Below, in pieces: positions 48,133-57,712 of a stretch of DNA of 64,000 nucleotides. Position numbers and translations under genes: made by a program. Origin of the DNA: Dokdonella sp. (GTDB taxonomy: Bacteria > Pseudomonadota > Gammaproteobacteria > Xanthomonadales > Rhodanobacteraceae). Below the pieces are notes generated by a model, which did not search any database, had not been told where the DNA came from, and was given only the letters and a program-made list of their open reading frames with translations. The stretch is taken from contig NZ_JAGIAG010000003.1 in the NCBI RefSeq assembly GCF_017744955.1, forward strand, positions 310,001 to 374,000. Direction: 5' to 3'. Position 1 is the stretch's first letter. Each line of letters opens with the position of its first letter.

Positions 48133-48789
48133 TCACTCGCCGACGTACGGCAGCATGCGCCGCGCCCGACGCGAGAACTTGAGACGCGGCTGCTCCGATT
48201 CAACGACCATGTCGCGCGTCACCAGGATGCGGCCGTCGGCGTCGGCCTGCAGCAGGCGCTCGCTTTTGCCGATCAACGTCACCGAAGCGGACTCGCCCGG
48301 CGCGAAGAGGATCTCCACGCCGCGCGGCTTGGCGCCTTCCGCGCTGCCGCCCGGCGTCTTGGCGAACAGCTCCTCGGCCTGACGCAGGCCGGTTTCGACC
48401 TCGCTCCACGGCATCTCCAGCGCGTCCGGCAGGCGCAGCGCGGCGTGCACGCTCAGCATCAGCGAACCTTTCGGCTGATTCGTCTCGACCGGCGGGTTCT
48501 CCGTCTGCAGGTTCTCGTCGGCCGGGAAATCCACGCTGCCGTCCGCCGCCACCGGCACCGCGATCGCGCCGCGCCGGGCGCGGATCGTGATGCGGATGTC
48601 CTGCGCGCGGACGTCCGGCGACTTGCTCTGCACGCGCTCGACCGCGACGAGCCGGTCGTAGGCGCGGATTGAGCGCGCCGGCGCCAGCACCTGGTACAGA
48701 GCGAGATACGGTGTCGCGCCGGCCGCCGAATCGTCGGCGGCGGCGACCAACGGAATCAGCAAGGCGAGAAGCGCGAGCGACTTCGACAT
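48133..48789 (-). CDS. Exported protein of unknown function
   Basis: A 218-residue protein with a signal peptide (1-18, 'LALLALLIPLVAAAD'). The rest is a soluble alternating pattern: a strand-rich first half ('IRAYDRLVAVERVQSK', 'IRITIRARRGAIAVPVAADG') and a helical stretch ('PWSEVETGLRQAEELFAKTP'), ending in a basic segment 'KFSRRARRMLPYVGE'. No catalytic motif or cysteine is evident. I do not recognise the family. It probably resides in the periplasm. Confidence 0.75.
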   Translation of the reverse strand: MSKSLALLALLIPLVAAADDSAAGATPYLALYQVLAPARSIRAYDRLVAVERVQSKSPDVRAQDIRITIRARRGAIAVPVAADGSVDFPADENLQTENPPVETNQPKGSLMLSVHAALRLPDALEMPWSEVETGLRQAEELFAKTPGGSAEGAKPRGVEILFAPGESASVTLIGKSERLLQADADGRILVTRDMVVESEQPRLKFSRRARRMLPYVGE

Positions 48790-48856
48790 GACCGCGGATC
48801 GGAGGACGGAAAGACGCGCGAGCCTAGCAGATCGCCGCCGCGGGCCGGCGCCGCGT

Positions 48857-49120
48857 TCAGGCCGGCGCGATCCCTTCGGCGAAGCCTTCCGGATCGTCCA
48901 GCCGCTGGCGCAGCCCGGCGTCGATCGCCTGCGCGATCGGCGCGGCGCGCTCGACGTCGACGTCGGCGACCATCACCGCGACCAGGTCGCGCGCCGGCAG
49001 CTCGCCGATCGCGCCGACCAGGTATTCGCCGCTGACGAACGCGGCGATGCCTTCGGCGTCGAGCGCGGCCTTGAGCAGGTTCGCGTCGACGATGTTCTCG
49101 GCCCGATAGACGATCTTCAT
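48857..49120 (-). CDS. DUF2007-family putative signal-transducing protein
   Basis: An 87-residue cytoplasmic protein beginning 'MKIVYRAENIVDANLLKAAL', followed by 'EGIAAFVSGEYLVGAIGELP' and 'VMVADVDVERAAPIAQAI'. This GlnB-like ferredoxin-fold layout (strand, helix, strand, strand, helix) is typical of DUF2007 proteins, whose role is unknown. It stands alone, 67 bp from the exported-protein gene. Confidence 0.85.
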   Translation of the reverse strand: MKIVYRAENIVDANLLKAALDAEGIAAFVSGEYLVGAIGELPARDLVAVMVADVDVERAAPIAQAIDAGLRQRLDDPEGFAEGIAPA

Positions 49121-49283
49121 TGGGGAAATATTGCCATGTCCTTCACGCCGGCGCTGACACTCTGCCTGCGCCGGATCGTTGCCGATTCATGCCGCGAAGT
49201 ACCGGAATGCTACAAATGCAACAAACGATAAGCGCATTGCGATTTTGTGTATCGCCCTCCGCAGGCAGATCCGGCTCTGCCGC

Positions 49284-49289
49284 TATGAT
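49284..49289 (+). promoter_or_regulatory. -10 box candidate for the DUF3253 gene
   Basis: TATGAT lies 72 bp before the chosen start, in the 240-bp divergent gap, itself fairly AT-rich (GCTACAAATGCAACAAACGATAAGCG at about 49209-49234). No good -35 box is found at 16-18 bp. Nothing else is seen in this gap. Confidence 0.35.
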
Positions 49290-49360
49290 GCGCGGCGTGG
49301 CCTTCCCGCCCTTCTCCGCTGCGCGAGATGATCGTCTCGACCTTCCACCCTCGACTGGAC

Positions 49361-49669
49361 ATGAGCTTGCATCTGCCTGATGACCTGCTGGCCGCGCGCA
49401 TCCGCGAATGCGTGCTCGATCTGCTCGATCAGCGCGGACCGGGTCACAGCATCTGCCCGAGCGAGGCGGCGCGCGCGCTGGCGGTGCGCTTCGGCGGTCG
49501 CTGGCAGGACCTGATGCGCCCCGTGCGCACGGTCGCGATCGCGCTGGCGCAGGCCGGGCGCATCGAGGCGATCCAGCACGAAACCGTCGTCAACCTCGAC
49601 GAAGTACGCGGCCCGGTGCGGCTGCGCCTGCGCTGCCTGCCGGGCCGCCGCAACAGCTACGCCGCCTGA
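49361..49669 (+). CDS. DUF3253 domain protein
   Basis: A small (102-residue) cytoplasmic winged-helix-like protein of the DUF3253 family: 'IRECVLDLLDQRGPGHSICP', 'SEAARALAVRFGG', 'WQDLMRPVRTVAIALAQAGR' and 'VRGPVRLRL'. The family is widespread in proteobacteria with no assigned function. ATG 49361 ('MSLHLPDD') fits the usual N-terminus; an ATG at 49328 would add eleven residues, and neither has a clear ribosome site. Confidence 0.78.
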   Translation: MSLHLPDDLLAARIRECVLDLLDQRGPGHSICPSEAARALAVRFGGRWQDLMRPVRTVAIALAQAGRIEAIQHETVVNLDEVRGPVRLRLRCLPGRRNSYAA

Positions 49670-49753
49670 CCTGAGGCGCGCTTTTCGCCGCGCCGATCCC
49701 GCCGCGGCGAGCGGATCCCGCCGACCCCGATCCCGCCCATCCGGCGCGATCCG

Positions 49754-49782
49754 TTCGCTTTGACGCCGCGCACCGTTACACT
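49754..49782 (+). promoter_or_regulatory. Promoter candidate for glnS
   Basis: TACACT (49777-49782) serves as a good -10 box, with TTCGCT (49754-49759) 17 bp upstream as a weak -35. A TTGACG at 49760-49765 is too close to pair with it. The TACACTGCGCG context also occurs before delta-60 gene A. The predicted leader is about 43 nt. Confidence 0.4.
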
Positions 49783-49831
49783 GCGCGCTTCCCTTGCAGC
49801 CCCGGATGCCGCGTCAGCGCGGCGCTTGCGC

Positions 49832-51586
<1,755 letters not shown>

Positions 51587-51594
51587 CGAGGGAG

Positions 51595-51719
51595 CGCGTC
51601 ACTCCGGCTTCCCGCGCCTGCGGCGCGGCTGCGCTATGCCTGCTTCGCATCCGTTCGCGCATCCTGCGCTCACCCTCAGCCGCTGTAGCGGCTTCGACCT
51701 CTCCCGCGAGCGGGAGAGG
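51595..51719. repeat. Composite palindromic repeat (copy 2, right-half type)
   Basis: Right after glnS, the sequence matches the right half of the element at 7769-7834: GGAGCGC...CTCCGGCTTCCC, GCGCCTGCGGCGC (51614-51626), then, after a 50-base spacer including GCCGCT-GT-AGCGGC (51679-51692), CCTCTCCCGC-GA-GCGGGAGAGG (51698-51719). It lies between the convergent glnS and SDR genes and may act as a shared transcript end. Confidence 0.75.
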
Positions 51720-51784
51720 TGACCGCGCGTCTTGCGCTGCTTTCCGCTGGCAGGAATCTCGTTGTTCCTGCATCCGAGTAGCGC

Positions 51785-51822
51785 CGTCATCCCCGCGAAC
51801 GCGGGGGTCCATTGTGATTTCC
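51785..51822. repeat. Short palindromic repeat (CCCGCGAACGCGGG type) after the SDR gene
   Basis: CGTCATCCCCGCGAACGCGGGGGTCCATTG contains the stem CCCCGC-GAAC-GCGGGG (51791-51806). Its conceptual translation is the 'MDPRVRGDD' type, as for the element inside hisH. It ends 11 bp before the SDR stop codon on the minus strand, so it forms that gene's 3' hairpin. Confidence 0.75.
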
Positions 51823-51832
51823 TACGGATCCG

Positions 51833-52678
51833 TCAAGAGCGCCGATAGCGCGCGGCAACCTCGTCGGGAATGAAGAAATCCAGCGCCGGTGCTGCACCGG
51901 ATGCCGGCGCGTAGATCGAAAAGTCGGTCACGCCTTCGGCGCGCAGCACGTCCTCGTCGATGAAGAAATGGCCGGTGACCTCGCGCGAGGGCTTGGTCAG
52001 GATCGCGTAGGCCGCGTCGGCGACGATCTCCGGGCTGCGGCTGGCGTCGGCGAGCGCCGGAATCTGGTTGCGGATCGCCGCCGTGTCGATCGTGGTCAGC
52101 GGCCACAGCGAATTGACCGCGATGCCGTCGCGCCGGAACTCCTCCGCGTGGCCGAGCGTGCACAGGCTCATGCCGAACTTCGCGATCGTGTAGGCGACGT
52201 GCGGCGCGAACCATTTCGCCTGCAGGTCCAGCGGCGGCGACAGGGTCAGCACGTGCGGATTGCTCGAGCGCTTCAGGTACGGCAGCGCCGCGCGCGTGCA
52301 GACGAAGGTGCCGCGCGCGTTGATCGACTGCATCAGATCGTAGCGCTTCATCTCGGTCGCCGCGGTGTCGGTCAGCGAGATCGCGCTGGCGTTGTTGACC
52401 AGCACGTCGATACCGCCGAAGCGTTCGGCCGTCCGCGCGACGGCCTGCTGGACGGCCGCTTCGTCGCGCACGTCGACGACCAGCGGCAACGCCTGTCCGC
52501 CGGCCTGTTCGATCGCGGCGGCGGCGGTGTGGATGGTGCCTTCGAGCTTCGGATGCGGCTCGGCCGTCTTCGCCGCGATCGCGACGTTGGCGCCGTCGCG
52601 CGCCGCGCGCAGGGCGATGGCGAGGCCGATACCGCGGCTCGCGCCGGTGATGAACAGCGTCTTGCCTTGCAGGGTCAT
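51833..52678 (-). CDS. Short-chain dehydrogenase/reductase, HSDL2-like
   Basis: A 281-residue NAD(P)-dependent oxidoreductase. The Rossmann loop is 'LFITGASRGIGLAIALRAAR', followed by the subgroup marker 'KTAEPHPKLEGTIHTAAAAI' seen in hydroxysteroid-dehydrogenase-like 2 proteins. 'VLVNNASAI' is present, and the catalytic Tyr-Lys pair is in 'HVAYTIAKFGMSLCTLG'. The serine of the triad appears as 'LTLSPPLDL'. The substrate is unknown; bacterial relatives are linked to fatty-acyl or branched-chain metabolism. ATG 52678 is preferred; the frame extends to 52783 with no homology. Confidence 0.9.
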   Translation of the reverse strand: MTLQGKTLFITGASRGIGLAIALRAARDGANVAIAAKTAEPHPKLEGTIHTAAAAIEQAGGQALPLVVDVRDEAAVQQAVARTAERFGGIDVLVNNASAISLTDTAATEMKRYDLMQSINARGTFVCTRAALPYLKRSSNPHVLTLSPPLDLQAKWFAPHVAYTIAKFGMSLCTLGHAEEFRRDGIAVNSLWPLTTIDTAAIRNQIPALADASRSPEIVADAAYAILTKPSREVTGHFFIDEDVLRAEGVTDFSIYAPASGAAPALDFFIPDEVAARYRRS

Positions 52679-52833
52679 GGGGAAGCGAATCCGGACTGGC
52701 GGCGAAGGCGCCAGTCTACCCCCGCCCGGTCGACAGCCCGGCCGGGCGCGGCATCGGCTTGAAGGCGCGGCCTCCGGCCGCATCTTCTGCGCTCCGGCGC
52801 GGACCTGCGTCGTCGCAGGAACACCCAGCCGCC

Positions 52834-53490
52834 ATGTCCGCCACGCCGATCCGCATCGATTTCGTTTCCGACGTCGTCTGTCCCTGGTGCGCGATCGGCT
52901 TGACCGCGCTGGAACAGGCGATCGCGCGCGTCGGCGACGCCGCGTCGGTCGAGCTGCACTTCCAGCCGTTCGAGCTGAATCCGCAGATGGCGGCCGAAGG
53001 CGAGGACACCGGCGAGCACCTGGCGCGCAAGTACGGCATCGACGCGGAGCAGATCGCGCGCAACCGCGAGGCGATCCGCGAACGCGGCGCCGCGCTCGGC
53101 TTCACCTTCAACGCGCGCGGGCGCATCTACAACACCTTCGACGCGCACCGCCTGCTGCACTGGGCCGCGCTCGAGAGCGCCGAGCGCGAGCGCGCGCTCA
53201 AGCACGTGCTGCTGCGCGCCTACTTCACCGACGGCGAAGACGTGTCGTCGCATCCGGTACTGGTCCGGCTCGCCACCGAAGCCGGGCTCGACGCGACGCG
53301 CGCGCAGCAGATCCTCGATTCGGGCGAATACGCCGACGAGGTCCGCGCACGCGAGCGCTACTACCTCGAGCGCGGCATCCACAGCGTGCCGGCGATCGTC
53401 CTCAACGAACGCCACCTGATCTCCGGCGGACAGCCGGTCGAGGTCTTCGAGCAGGCCTTGCGCCAGCTCGCCGCCGCGAACAATCCGTAA
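52834..53490 (+). CDS. DsbA-family oxidoreductase, FrnE type
   Basis: A 218-residue cytoplasmic thioredoxin-fold protein with a helical insertion. It begins 'IRIDFVSDVVCPWCAIGLTA' with the CPWC redox motif, followed by 'HFQPFELNPQMAAEGED' and the cis-proline loop 'IHSVPAIVLNERHLISGGQP'. This is the FrnE/polyketide-biosynthesis-isomerase type, proposed to handle disulfides in the cytosol under oxidative stress. Start ATG 52834, with no signal peptide. It diverges from the SDR gene. Confidence 0.9.
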   Translation: MSATPIRIDFVSDVVCPWCAIGLTALEQAIARVGDAASVELHFQPFELNPQMAAEGEDTGEHLARKYGIDAEQIARNREAIRERGAALGFTFNARGRIYNTFDAHRLLHWAALESAERERALKHVLLRAYFTDGEDVSSHPVLVRLATEAGLDATRAQQILDSGEYADEVRARERYYLERGIHSVPAIVLNERHLISGGQPVEVFEQALRQLAAANNP

Positions 53491-53510
53491 CGCCCCGCGC
53501 CTCGACGACG

Positions 53511-53534
53511 CCGTGCCCGCGAACGCGGGCACGG
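53511..53534. terminator. Bidirectional hairpin built from the CCCGCGAACGCGGG repeat
   Basis: CCGTGCCCGC-GAAC-GCGGGCACGG is a perfect 10-bp stem placed centrally in the 64-bp gap between the convergent FrnE and acyltransferase genes. Its core is the same as the repeat at 51791 and in hisH, so a repeat appears to serve as the shared terminator. No T run is present on either strand. Confidence 0.65.
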
Positions 53535-53554
53535 CTTGCGACCGCCCCGGAAAG

Positions 53555-54721
53555 CTAAGCCCCCTCGACCGCCACCATCGGCGCCGTACCGAAACGCCGC
53601 TTCACCGCGCGTTCGCACGGCAGCGACCAGAACCGCGCGGTCAGCCAGCCGAGTCCCCAGCAGGCCAGCACGGCCGGCACGTACCAGAGCCAGCCGAGGC
53701 GCGCGTCGGCGCCGGACGCCTTGTACAGCGAGACGACGCCGAACACGACGAACATGTGGCTGAGGTAGATCTCGTAGCTGAGCCGCCCCATCGAACGCAG
53801 CCAGCCGGTGCCCGGAAGCGCGCGCTGCCGTTCCTGGCGCTGCCGCCAGTGCAGCGCGACGACGAGGCAGGCCGCCGACAGCGTGAGCAGCAGCATCACG
53901 CCGTCCTTCAGCCACGTCCACAGCCACGGCATCGCCAGCATCGTCGCGACGAGTCCGGCCAGGCCGAGCGCGCCGACCGCGCGCACGACCGCCTCGCGCG
54001 GCTGCCAGCGATCGGCGACCAGGGCGGCCAGCACGCCGGCGGCGATCGCGGCCATGCCGGGCAGGTAGGCCTTCTCCTTCCAGATCTCGTTGCCCTCGAT
54101 CGCCGCCAGCGAGAACGGCAGCGACAGCGCCAGCACGAGCAACAGCAGCGCCAGCACGCGGCGGTCGCGCACGAGCAGACAGACCAGCGGAAAACCGAGG
54201 TAGAACACCTCCTCGATCGACAGCGACCAGAGCACGTCCCACGAGCCCGGCAGATAGCCGGTCACGCCTTCGTACCAGTTCAGATGCAGGCCGAACGCGG
54301 CCAGCGCGGCGCCGCCGAGCGACTGGCCGTCGCGCTCGATCACGTAGTTCTCCACGCCGCCCAGGTGCAGCACCGCGAGCACGCCGATCAGCAGCGCCAG
54401 GCACGGCAGGATGCGCGCGCCGCGGCGCAGGTAGAACGCGCGCAAGTCGATGTTCCCCAGGCCGCCCCAGCGCGCGAGTGCGTTGCTGGTGATCAGAAAG
54501 CCGGAGATCACGAAGAACACGAACACGGCCTCGTAGCCGTTGTAGTTCAGCGCGATCAGCAGCCGCTTGGGCAGAAAGTCGGCGAGCGCGCTGGTCTTCA
54601 GCGGAATGCGCAGGCCGAGGTGGTGCAGCACGACCAGGAAGATCGACAGTCCGCGCAGCAGGTCGATGCCGGCGTTGCGCGTGTCGCGGGCGGTGCCCGG
54701 CGCGGTGTTCGGAGAGAGCAT
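53555..54721 (-). CDS. Acyltransferase-3 family membrane protein
   Basis: A 388-residue inner-membrane O-acyltransferase with about ten helices. The family signature is at the N-terminus: 'NAGIDLLRGLSIFLVVLHHL' (Arg and His of the active site), then 'YNGYEAVFVFFVISGFLITS', 'FYLRRGARILPCLALLIGVL' and 'WDVLWSLSIEEVFYLGFPLV'. Members acylate lipopolysaccharide, peptidoglycan or exopolysaccharide; the acceptor here is unknown. ATG 54721 is chosen; upstream in-frame ATGs (54754, 54793) are possible, as no clear ribosome site is seen. Confidence 0.9.
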   Translation of the reverse strand: MLSPNTAPGTARDTRNAGIDLLRGLSIFLVVLHHLGLRIPLKTSALADFLPKRLLIALNYNGYEAVFVFFVISGFLITSNALARWGGLGNIDLRAFYLRRGARILPCLALLIGVLAVLHLGGVENYVIERDGQSLGGAALAAFGLHLNWYEGVTGYLPGSWDVLWSLSIEEVFYLGFPLVCLLVRDRRVLALLLLVLALSLPFSLAAIEGNEIWKEKAYLPGMAAIAAGVLAALVADRWQPREAVVRAVGALGLAGLVATMLAMPWLWTWLKDGVMLLLTLSAACLVVALHWRQRQERQRALPGTGWLRSMGRLSYEIYLSHMFVVFGVVSLYKASGADARLGWLWYVPAVLACWGLGWLTARFWSLPCERAVKRRFGTAPMVAVEGA

Positions 54722-54847
54722 GGATCGACGAGAAGGACGACGGACGCCGCGCATGGTGGCCGCTTCGCCCGTCGCTGGCAATGCGTTCCTCACGCGAAGC
54801 GTCGCGGCGTTCTGCTAGGCTCGCTCGATCACTCCGAGGCGACCGCC

Positions 54848-55408
54848 ATGCTCGCGACCGAACTGACACTCGCCCTGCCCGCATGGATCGACGCCGAGGT
54901 CGGCGCGACGCACCTCTACGCCGACGCCGAGGCGCGCATCGGACTGGCGATCCGCCTGGCCCGGCGCAACATCGAGGAAGGCACCGGCGGCCCGTTCGGC
55001 GCGGCGGTGTTCGACGCCGACGGCGGCCTGGTCGCGGTGGGTGTGAACCGCGTATTGCCGCAGCACTGCTCCGCCGCGCATGCGGAAGTCATGGCCTTCG
55101 TCGCGGCGCAGGCGCGCGTCGGTCGCGCCCGCCTCAACGACGACGGCCGCCGCTACACGCTGGCGACCAGCGCGCAGCCCTGCGCGATGTGCTACGGCGC
55201 GAGCTTCTGGGCCGGCATCGACGTGCTGGAGATCGGCGCGCGCAGCCAGGACGTGATGGAACTCAGCGAGTTCGACGAAGGCCCGCTGCCGGCGGATTGG
55301 ATCGGCGAACTCGAACGGCGCGGCATCGCCGTGCGTCGCGACGTGCTGCGCGAGCAGGCGCGCGAGGTGTTCCATCGCTACGCCGAACTCGGCGGCGCCA
55401 GCTACTGA
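54848..55408 (+). CDS. Nucleoside/CMP-type deaminase
   Basis: A 186-residue zinc-dependent deaminase. The metal and catalytic motif is split as usual: 'CSAAHAEVMAFVAAQ' (HAE) and 'LATSAQPCAMCYGASFWAGI' (PCxxC). 'GGPFGAAVFDADGGLVAVGV' is the substrate-loop strand. The length and a C-terminal extension ('LREQAREVFHRYAELGG') resemble guanine/nucleoside deaminases more than the tRNA deaminase TadA. The substrate is not determined. ATG 54848 lies 127 bp from the divergent acyltransferase start. Confidence 0.88.
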   Translation: MLATELTLALPAWIDAEVGATHLYADAEARIGLAIRLARRNIEEGTGGPFGAAVFDADGGLVAVGVNRVLPQHCSAAHAEVMAFVAAQARVGRARLNDDGRRYTLATSAQPCAMCYGASFWAGIDVLEIGARSQDVMELSEFDEGPLPADWIGELERRGIAVRRDVLREQAREVFHRYAELGGASY

Positions 55409-55598
55409 GCGCGGCGCTCGAAGCCGCCGGCGACGACCCCTTGCAGGTTCGCCGACGGCGGCGGATCCCGCCGTGCACACCGACGCGATCGACGTTCGCG
55501 CCGCGCATTCACGAACGTCCCGATCCGCGCCCCCGCTCGCCTACGCTCGTCATCCGCGGCCTGCGCAGGCATCATGCAGCGCCGTCCTGGGCCGCTCG

Positions 55599-56669
55599 AT
55601 GTCCGCATCCCACTCTTCCAGTCTGCTGGCGTACTGCCGCCCCGGCTTCGAGGGCGAATGCGCGCAGGAGCTCGCCGCGCTGGACGCCGAGGCGGGCGGC
55701 GGCGGCTACGCGCGCGCGGAGCGCGGCAGCGGTCTGGTCGAATTCGTGGCGACCGACGCCGAGGCGCGCCGCCGCCTCGGCGCCGGCGCTTCCTGGCGCA
55801 ATCTGGTGTTCGCGCGGCAGATCCTCGAGGTGCTGGCGAGCGCGCGCGACTTGCCGCCGCGCGACCGGCTCGGCGTGCTGCTGCCGATCGTCGAGAACGA
55901 CGCGCGGCGCTGGTGCGACGCCTGGGTCGAAGCGCCCGACAGCGACGCCGCGCGCGAACTCGCCGCGCTGTGCCGCGGCCTCAACGCCGCGCTGATCGCC
56001 GCGCTGAAGCAGCGCCGCCTGATCGACCGCGCCTCGCGCTGGCGCCTGCACGTATGCCTGACCGCCGGCGACGCGGCTTTCCTCGCCGCCGCCGACGTCG
56101 CCGGGACGGCGCCGTGGCCGGGCGGCATTCCGCGCCTGAAGTTTCCGCGCGCGGCGCCGAGCCGCTCGACCTTGAAGCTGGAGGAAGCGCTGCTGGTCCT
56201 GCTCGACGACGGCGAGCGCGAGCGCTGGCTGAAACCGGGCATGCGCGCGGTCGATCTGGGCGCCTCGCCGGGCGGCTGGACCTGGCAGCTGGTCGCCCGC
56301 TCGCTGCACGTGACCGCGGTCGACAACGGACCGATGGACGCCGCCCTGCTCGCCTCCGGCCTGGTCGATCACCTGCGCGCGGACGGCTTCCGCTACCGGC
56401 CGCAGCGGCCGGTCGACTGGATGGTCTGCGACATGGTCGAGCAGCCGAGCCGCGTCGCCGCGCGCATGGCCGAATGGCTGGCGCAGGGCTGGTGCCGCTG
56501 CGCGATCTTCAACCTGAAGCTGCCGATGAAGAAGCGCTACGACGAGGTGCAGGCCTGCTTCGCGACGATCCGCAATGCGCTCGACGATGCCGGCAAGCGC
56601 GTCGAGCTGCGCGCCAAGCAGCTCTATCACGATCGCGAAGAGATCACGGTGTTCGCGCGCGTGGTCTGA
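55599..56669 (+). CDS. rlmM: 23S rRNA (cytidine(2498)-2'-O)-methyltransferase RlmM
   Basis: RlmM methylates the 2'-OH of C2498 in 23S rRNA. The 356-residue product starts at ATG 55599 ('MSASHSSSLLAYCRPGFEGE'). It has an N-terminal THUMP-type region, the 'GGIPRLKFPRAAPSRSTLKL' linker and a Rossmann domain with SAM motif 'RAVDLGASPGGWTWQLV'. The K-D-K-E tetrad is visible: Lys in 'RSTLKLEEA', Asp in 'WMVCDMVEQP', Lys in 'FNLKLPMKKRYDEV' and Glu in 'HDREEITVFAR'. Confidence 0.95.
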   Translation: MSASHSSSLLAYCRPGFEGECAQELAALDAEAGGGGYARAERGSGLVEFVATDAEARRRLGAGASWRNLVFARQILEVLASARDLPPRDRLGVLLPIVENDARRWCDAWVEAPDSDAARELAALCRGLNAALIAALKQRRLIDRASRWRLHVCLTAGDAAFLAAADVAGTAPWPGGIPRLKFPRAAPSRSTLKLEEALLVLLDDGERERWLKPGMRAVDLGASPGGWTWQLVARSLHVTAVDNGPMDAALLASGLVDHLRADGFRYRPQRPVDWMVCDMVEQPSRVAARMAEWLAQGWCRCAIFNLKLPMKKRYDEVQACFATIRNALDDAGKRVELRAKQLYHDREEITVFARVV

Positions 56670-56802
56670 CGACGAACGCAGCGCGGCGACGCTTCCGAGG
56701 CGCGGGCGCAGTCGCTATGCTGGCGCATTCCCCATGGATCGCCCCGGAGCGCCGGCTGTCGGGCGTCCGGTCTCGCCTGAGAGGCCGTGCCGCGGCGCTC
56801 GA

Positions 56803-56865
56803 GCGGAGTCGGGGCGTCGCGCTCCGGTTCCCTCACCCCGGCCCTCTCTCGCAAGCGGGAGAGGG
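56803..56865. repeat. Composite palindromic repeat (copy 3, inverted left-half type)
   Basis: GCGCTCCGGTTCCCTCACCCCGG followed by CCCTCTCTCGC-AA-GCGGGAGAGGG (56842-56865, one mismatch) is the reverse complement of the left half of the element at 7728-7774, differing by only a few bases. It lies 61 bp before the TVP38-type gene, so it is probably transcribed in its leader. Confidence 0.75.
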
Positions 56866-56890
56866 GGAACGGCTGACTCACCGCGTCACT

Positions 56891-56921
56891 CAACCGATTT
56901 CCAGCCGGCAACCGATTTCCA
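56891..56921 (+). repeat. Direct repeat just before the TVP38-type gene
   Basis: CAACCGATTTCCA occurs twice (56891-56903 and 56909-56921) with an 18-bp period, immediately before the start codon at 56926. It replaces any obvious ribosome-binding site. It may be a replication-slippage duplication. Confidence 0.6.
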
Positions 56922-56925
56922 TCCG

Positions 56926-57618
56926 ATGAAACGCCTGCGCGCCTTCGTTCCGCTGCTGATCCTCGTCGCGCTGGGCGTCGCCGCGTTCGCCTCCGGCCTG
57001 CTCGACCGCTTCGATCCGGTCCGCCTCGCGCGCGAGCACGCGCACTGGCGCGGGGTCATCGCCGAGCATCCGTGGCTGGCCGCGCTGGCGCAGATCGGCG
57101 CGATGGCGGCGGCGGTCGCCACCGGCCTGCCCGGCGCGATCGTGCTGGTGTTCGCCGGCGGCATGCTGTTCGGCGCGGCGGTCGGCACCGTGCTGTCGAC
57201 CACCGGCACCGTGCTCGGCGCGTCGATCCTGTTCTTCGCCAGCCGCTCGGCGTTCGACCACGGCGAGGGCACCGAGCCGGAGCTGGCGGCCAAGCTGCGT
57301 GCCGGCTACCGGGCGCATCCGCTGAGCTACACGCTGTTCCTGCGCCTGGTGCCGCTGTTCCCGTTCGGCGCGGTCACGGTCGCGCTGGCCTGGCTGCGCT
57401 GCCCGCTGTGGCTGTTCCTCGGCGCCAGCGTGTTCGGCGCCGCCGTGATGAACGCGCTGCAGAGCGCGCTCGGCGCCGGCCTGGTCGAGACCCTGGCGCG
57501 CGAAGGCACCGTCTCGCTCAGCCTGCTGGCACACCCGCAGGTGCTGTGGCCGGCGCTCGGCACGGCCCTGCTGGCGCTGGCGCCGGTCGCGCTCGGCTGG
57601 CTGCGCCGGCCGCGCTGA
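56926..57618 (+). CDS. TVP38/TMEM64 (VTT domain, DedA-superfamily) membrane protein
   Basis: A 230-residue inner-membrane protein. The VTT core is 'AVATGLPGAIVLVFAGGMLF', 'GAAVGTVLSTTGTVLGASIL' and 'YTLFLRLVPLFPFGAVTVAL' with the conserved Arg-Pro-Phe-Pro-type loop, flanked by N- and C-terminal helices. Family members are implicated in lipid scrambling or envelope homeostasis; the exact role is unknown. No ribosome site is evident because a direct repeat abuts the ATG. Confidence 0.88.
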   Translation: MKRLRAFVPLLILVALGVAAFASGLLDRFDPVRLAREHAHWRGVIAEHPWLAALAQIGAMAAAVATGLPGAIVLVFAGGMLFGAAVGTVLSTTGTVLGASILFFASRSAFDHGEGTEPELAAKLRAGYRAHPLSYTLFLRLVPLFPFGAVTVALAWLRCPLWLFLGASVFGAAVMNALQSALGAGLVETLAREGTVSLSLLAHPQVLWPALGTALLALAPVALGWLRRPR

Positions 57619-57645
57619 CGCCGTTTCCGCTTCGCGCCGTCCAGA

Positions 57646-57675
57646 TTGAGCGTCGGCGAGCCGTTCCGTTATCCT
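57646..57675 (+). promoter_or_regulatory. Promoter candidate for the glucan synthase gene
   Basis: TTGAGC (57646-57651) and TATCCT (57670-57675) are 18 bp apart, about 38 bp before the start codon, with a predicted transcript start near 57682. Confidence 0.5.
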
Positions 57676-57712
57676 GCCGCGTTGCCGCGGCACCTGACCG
57701 CAGCCGTCCGAG

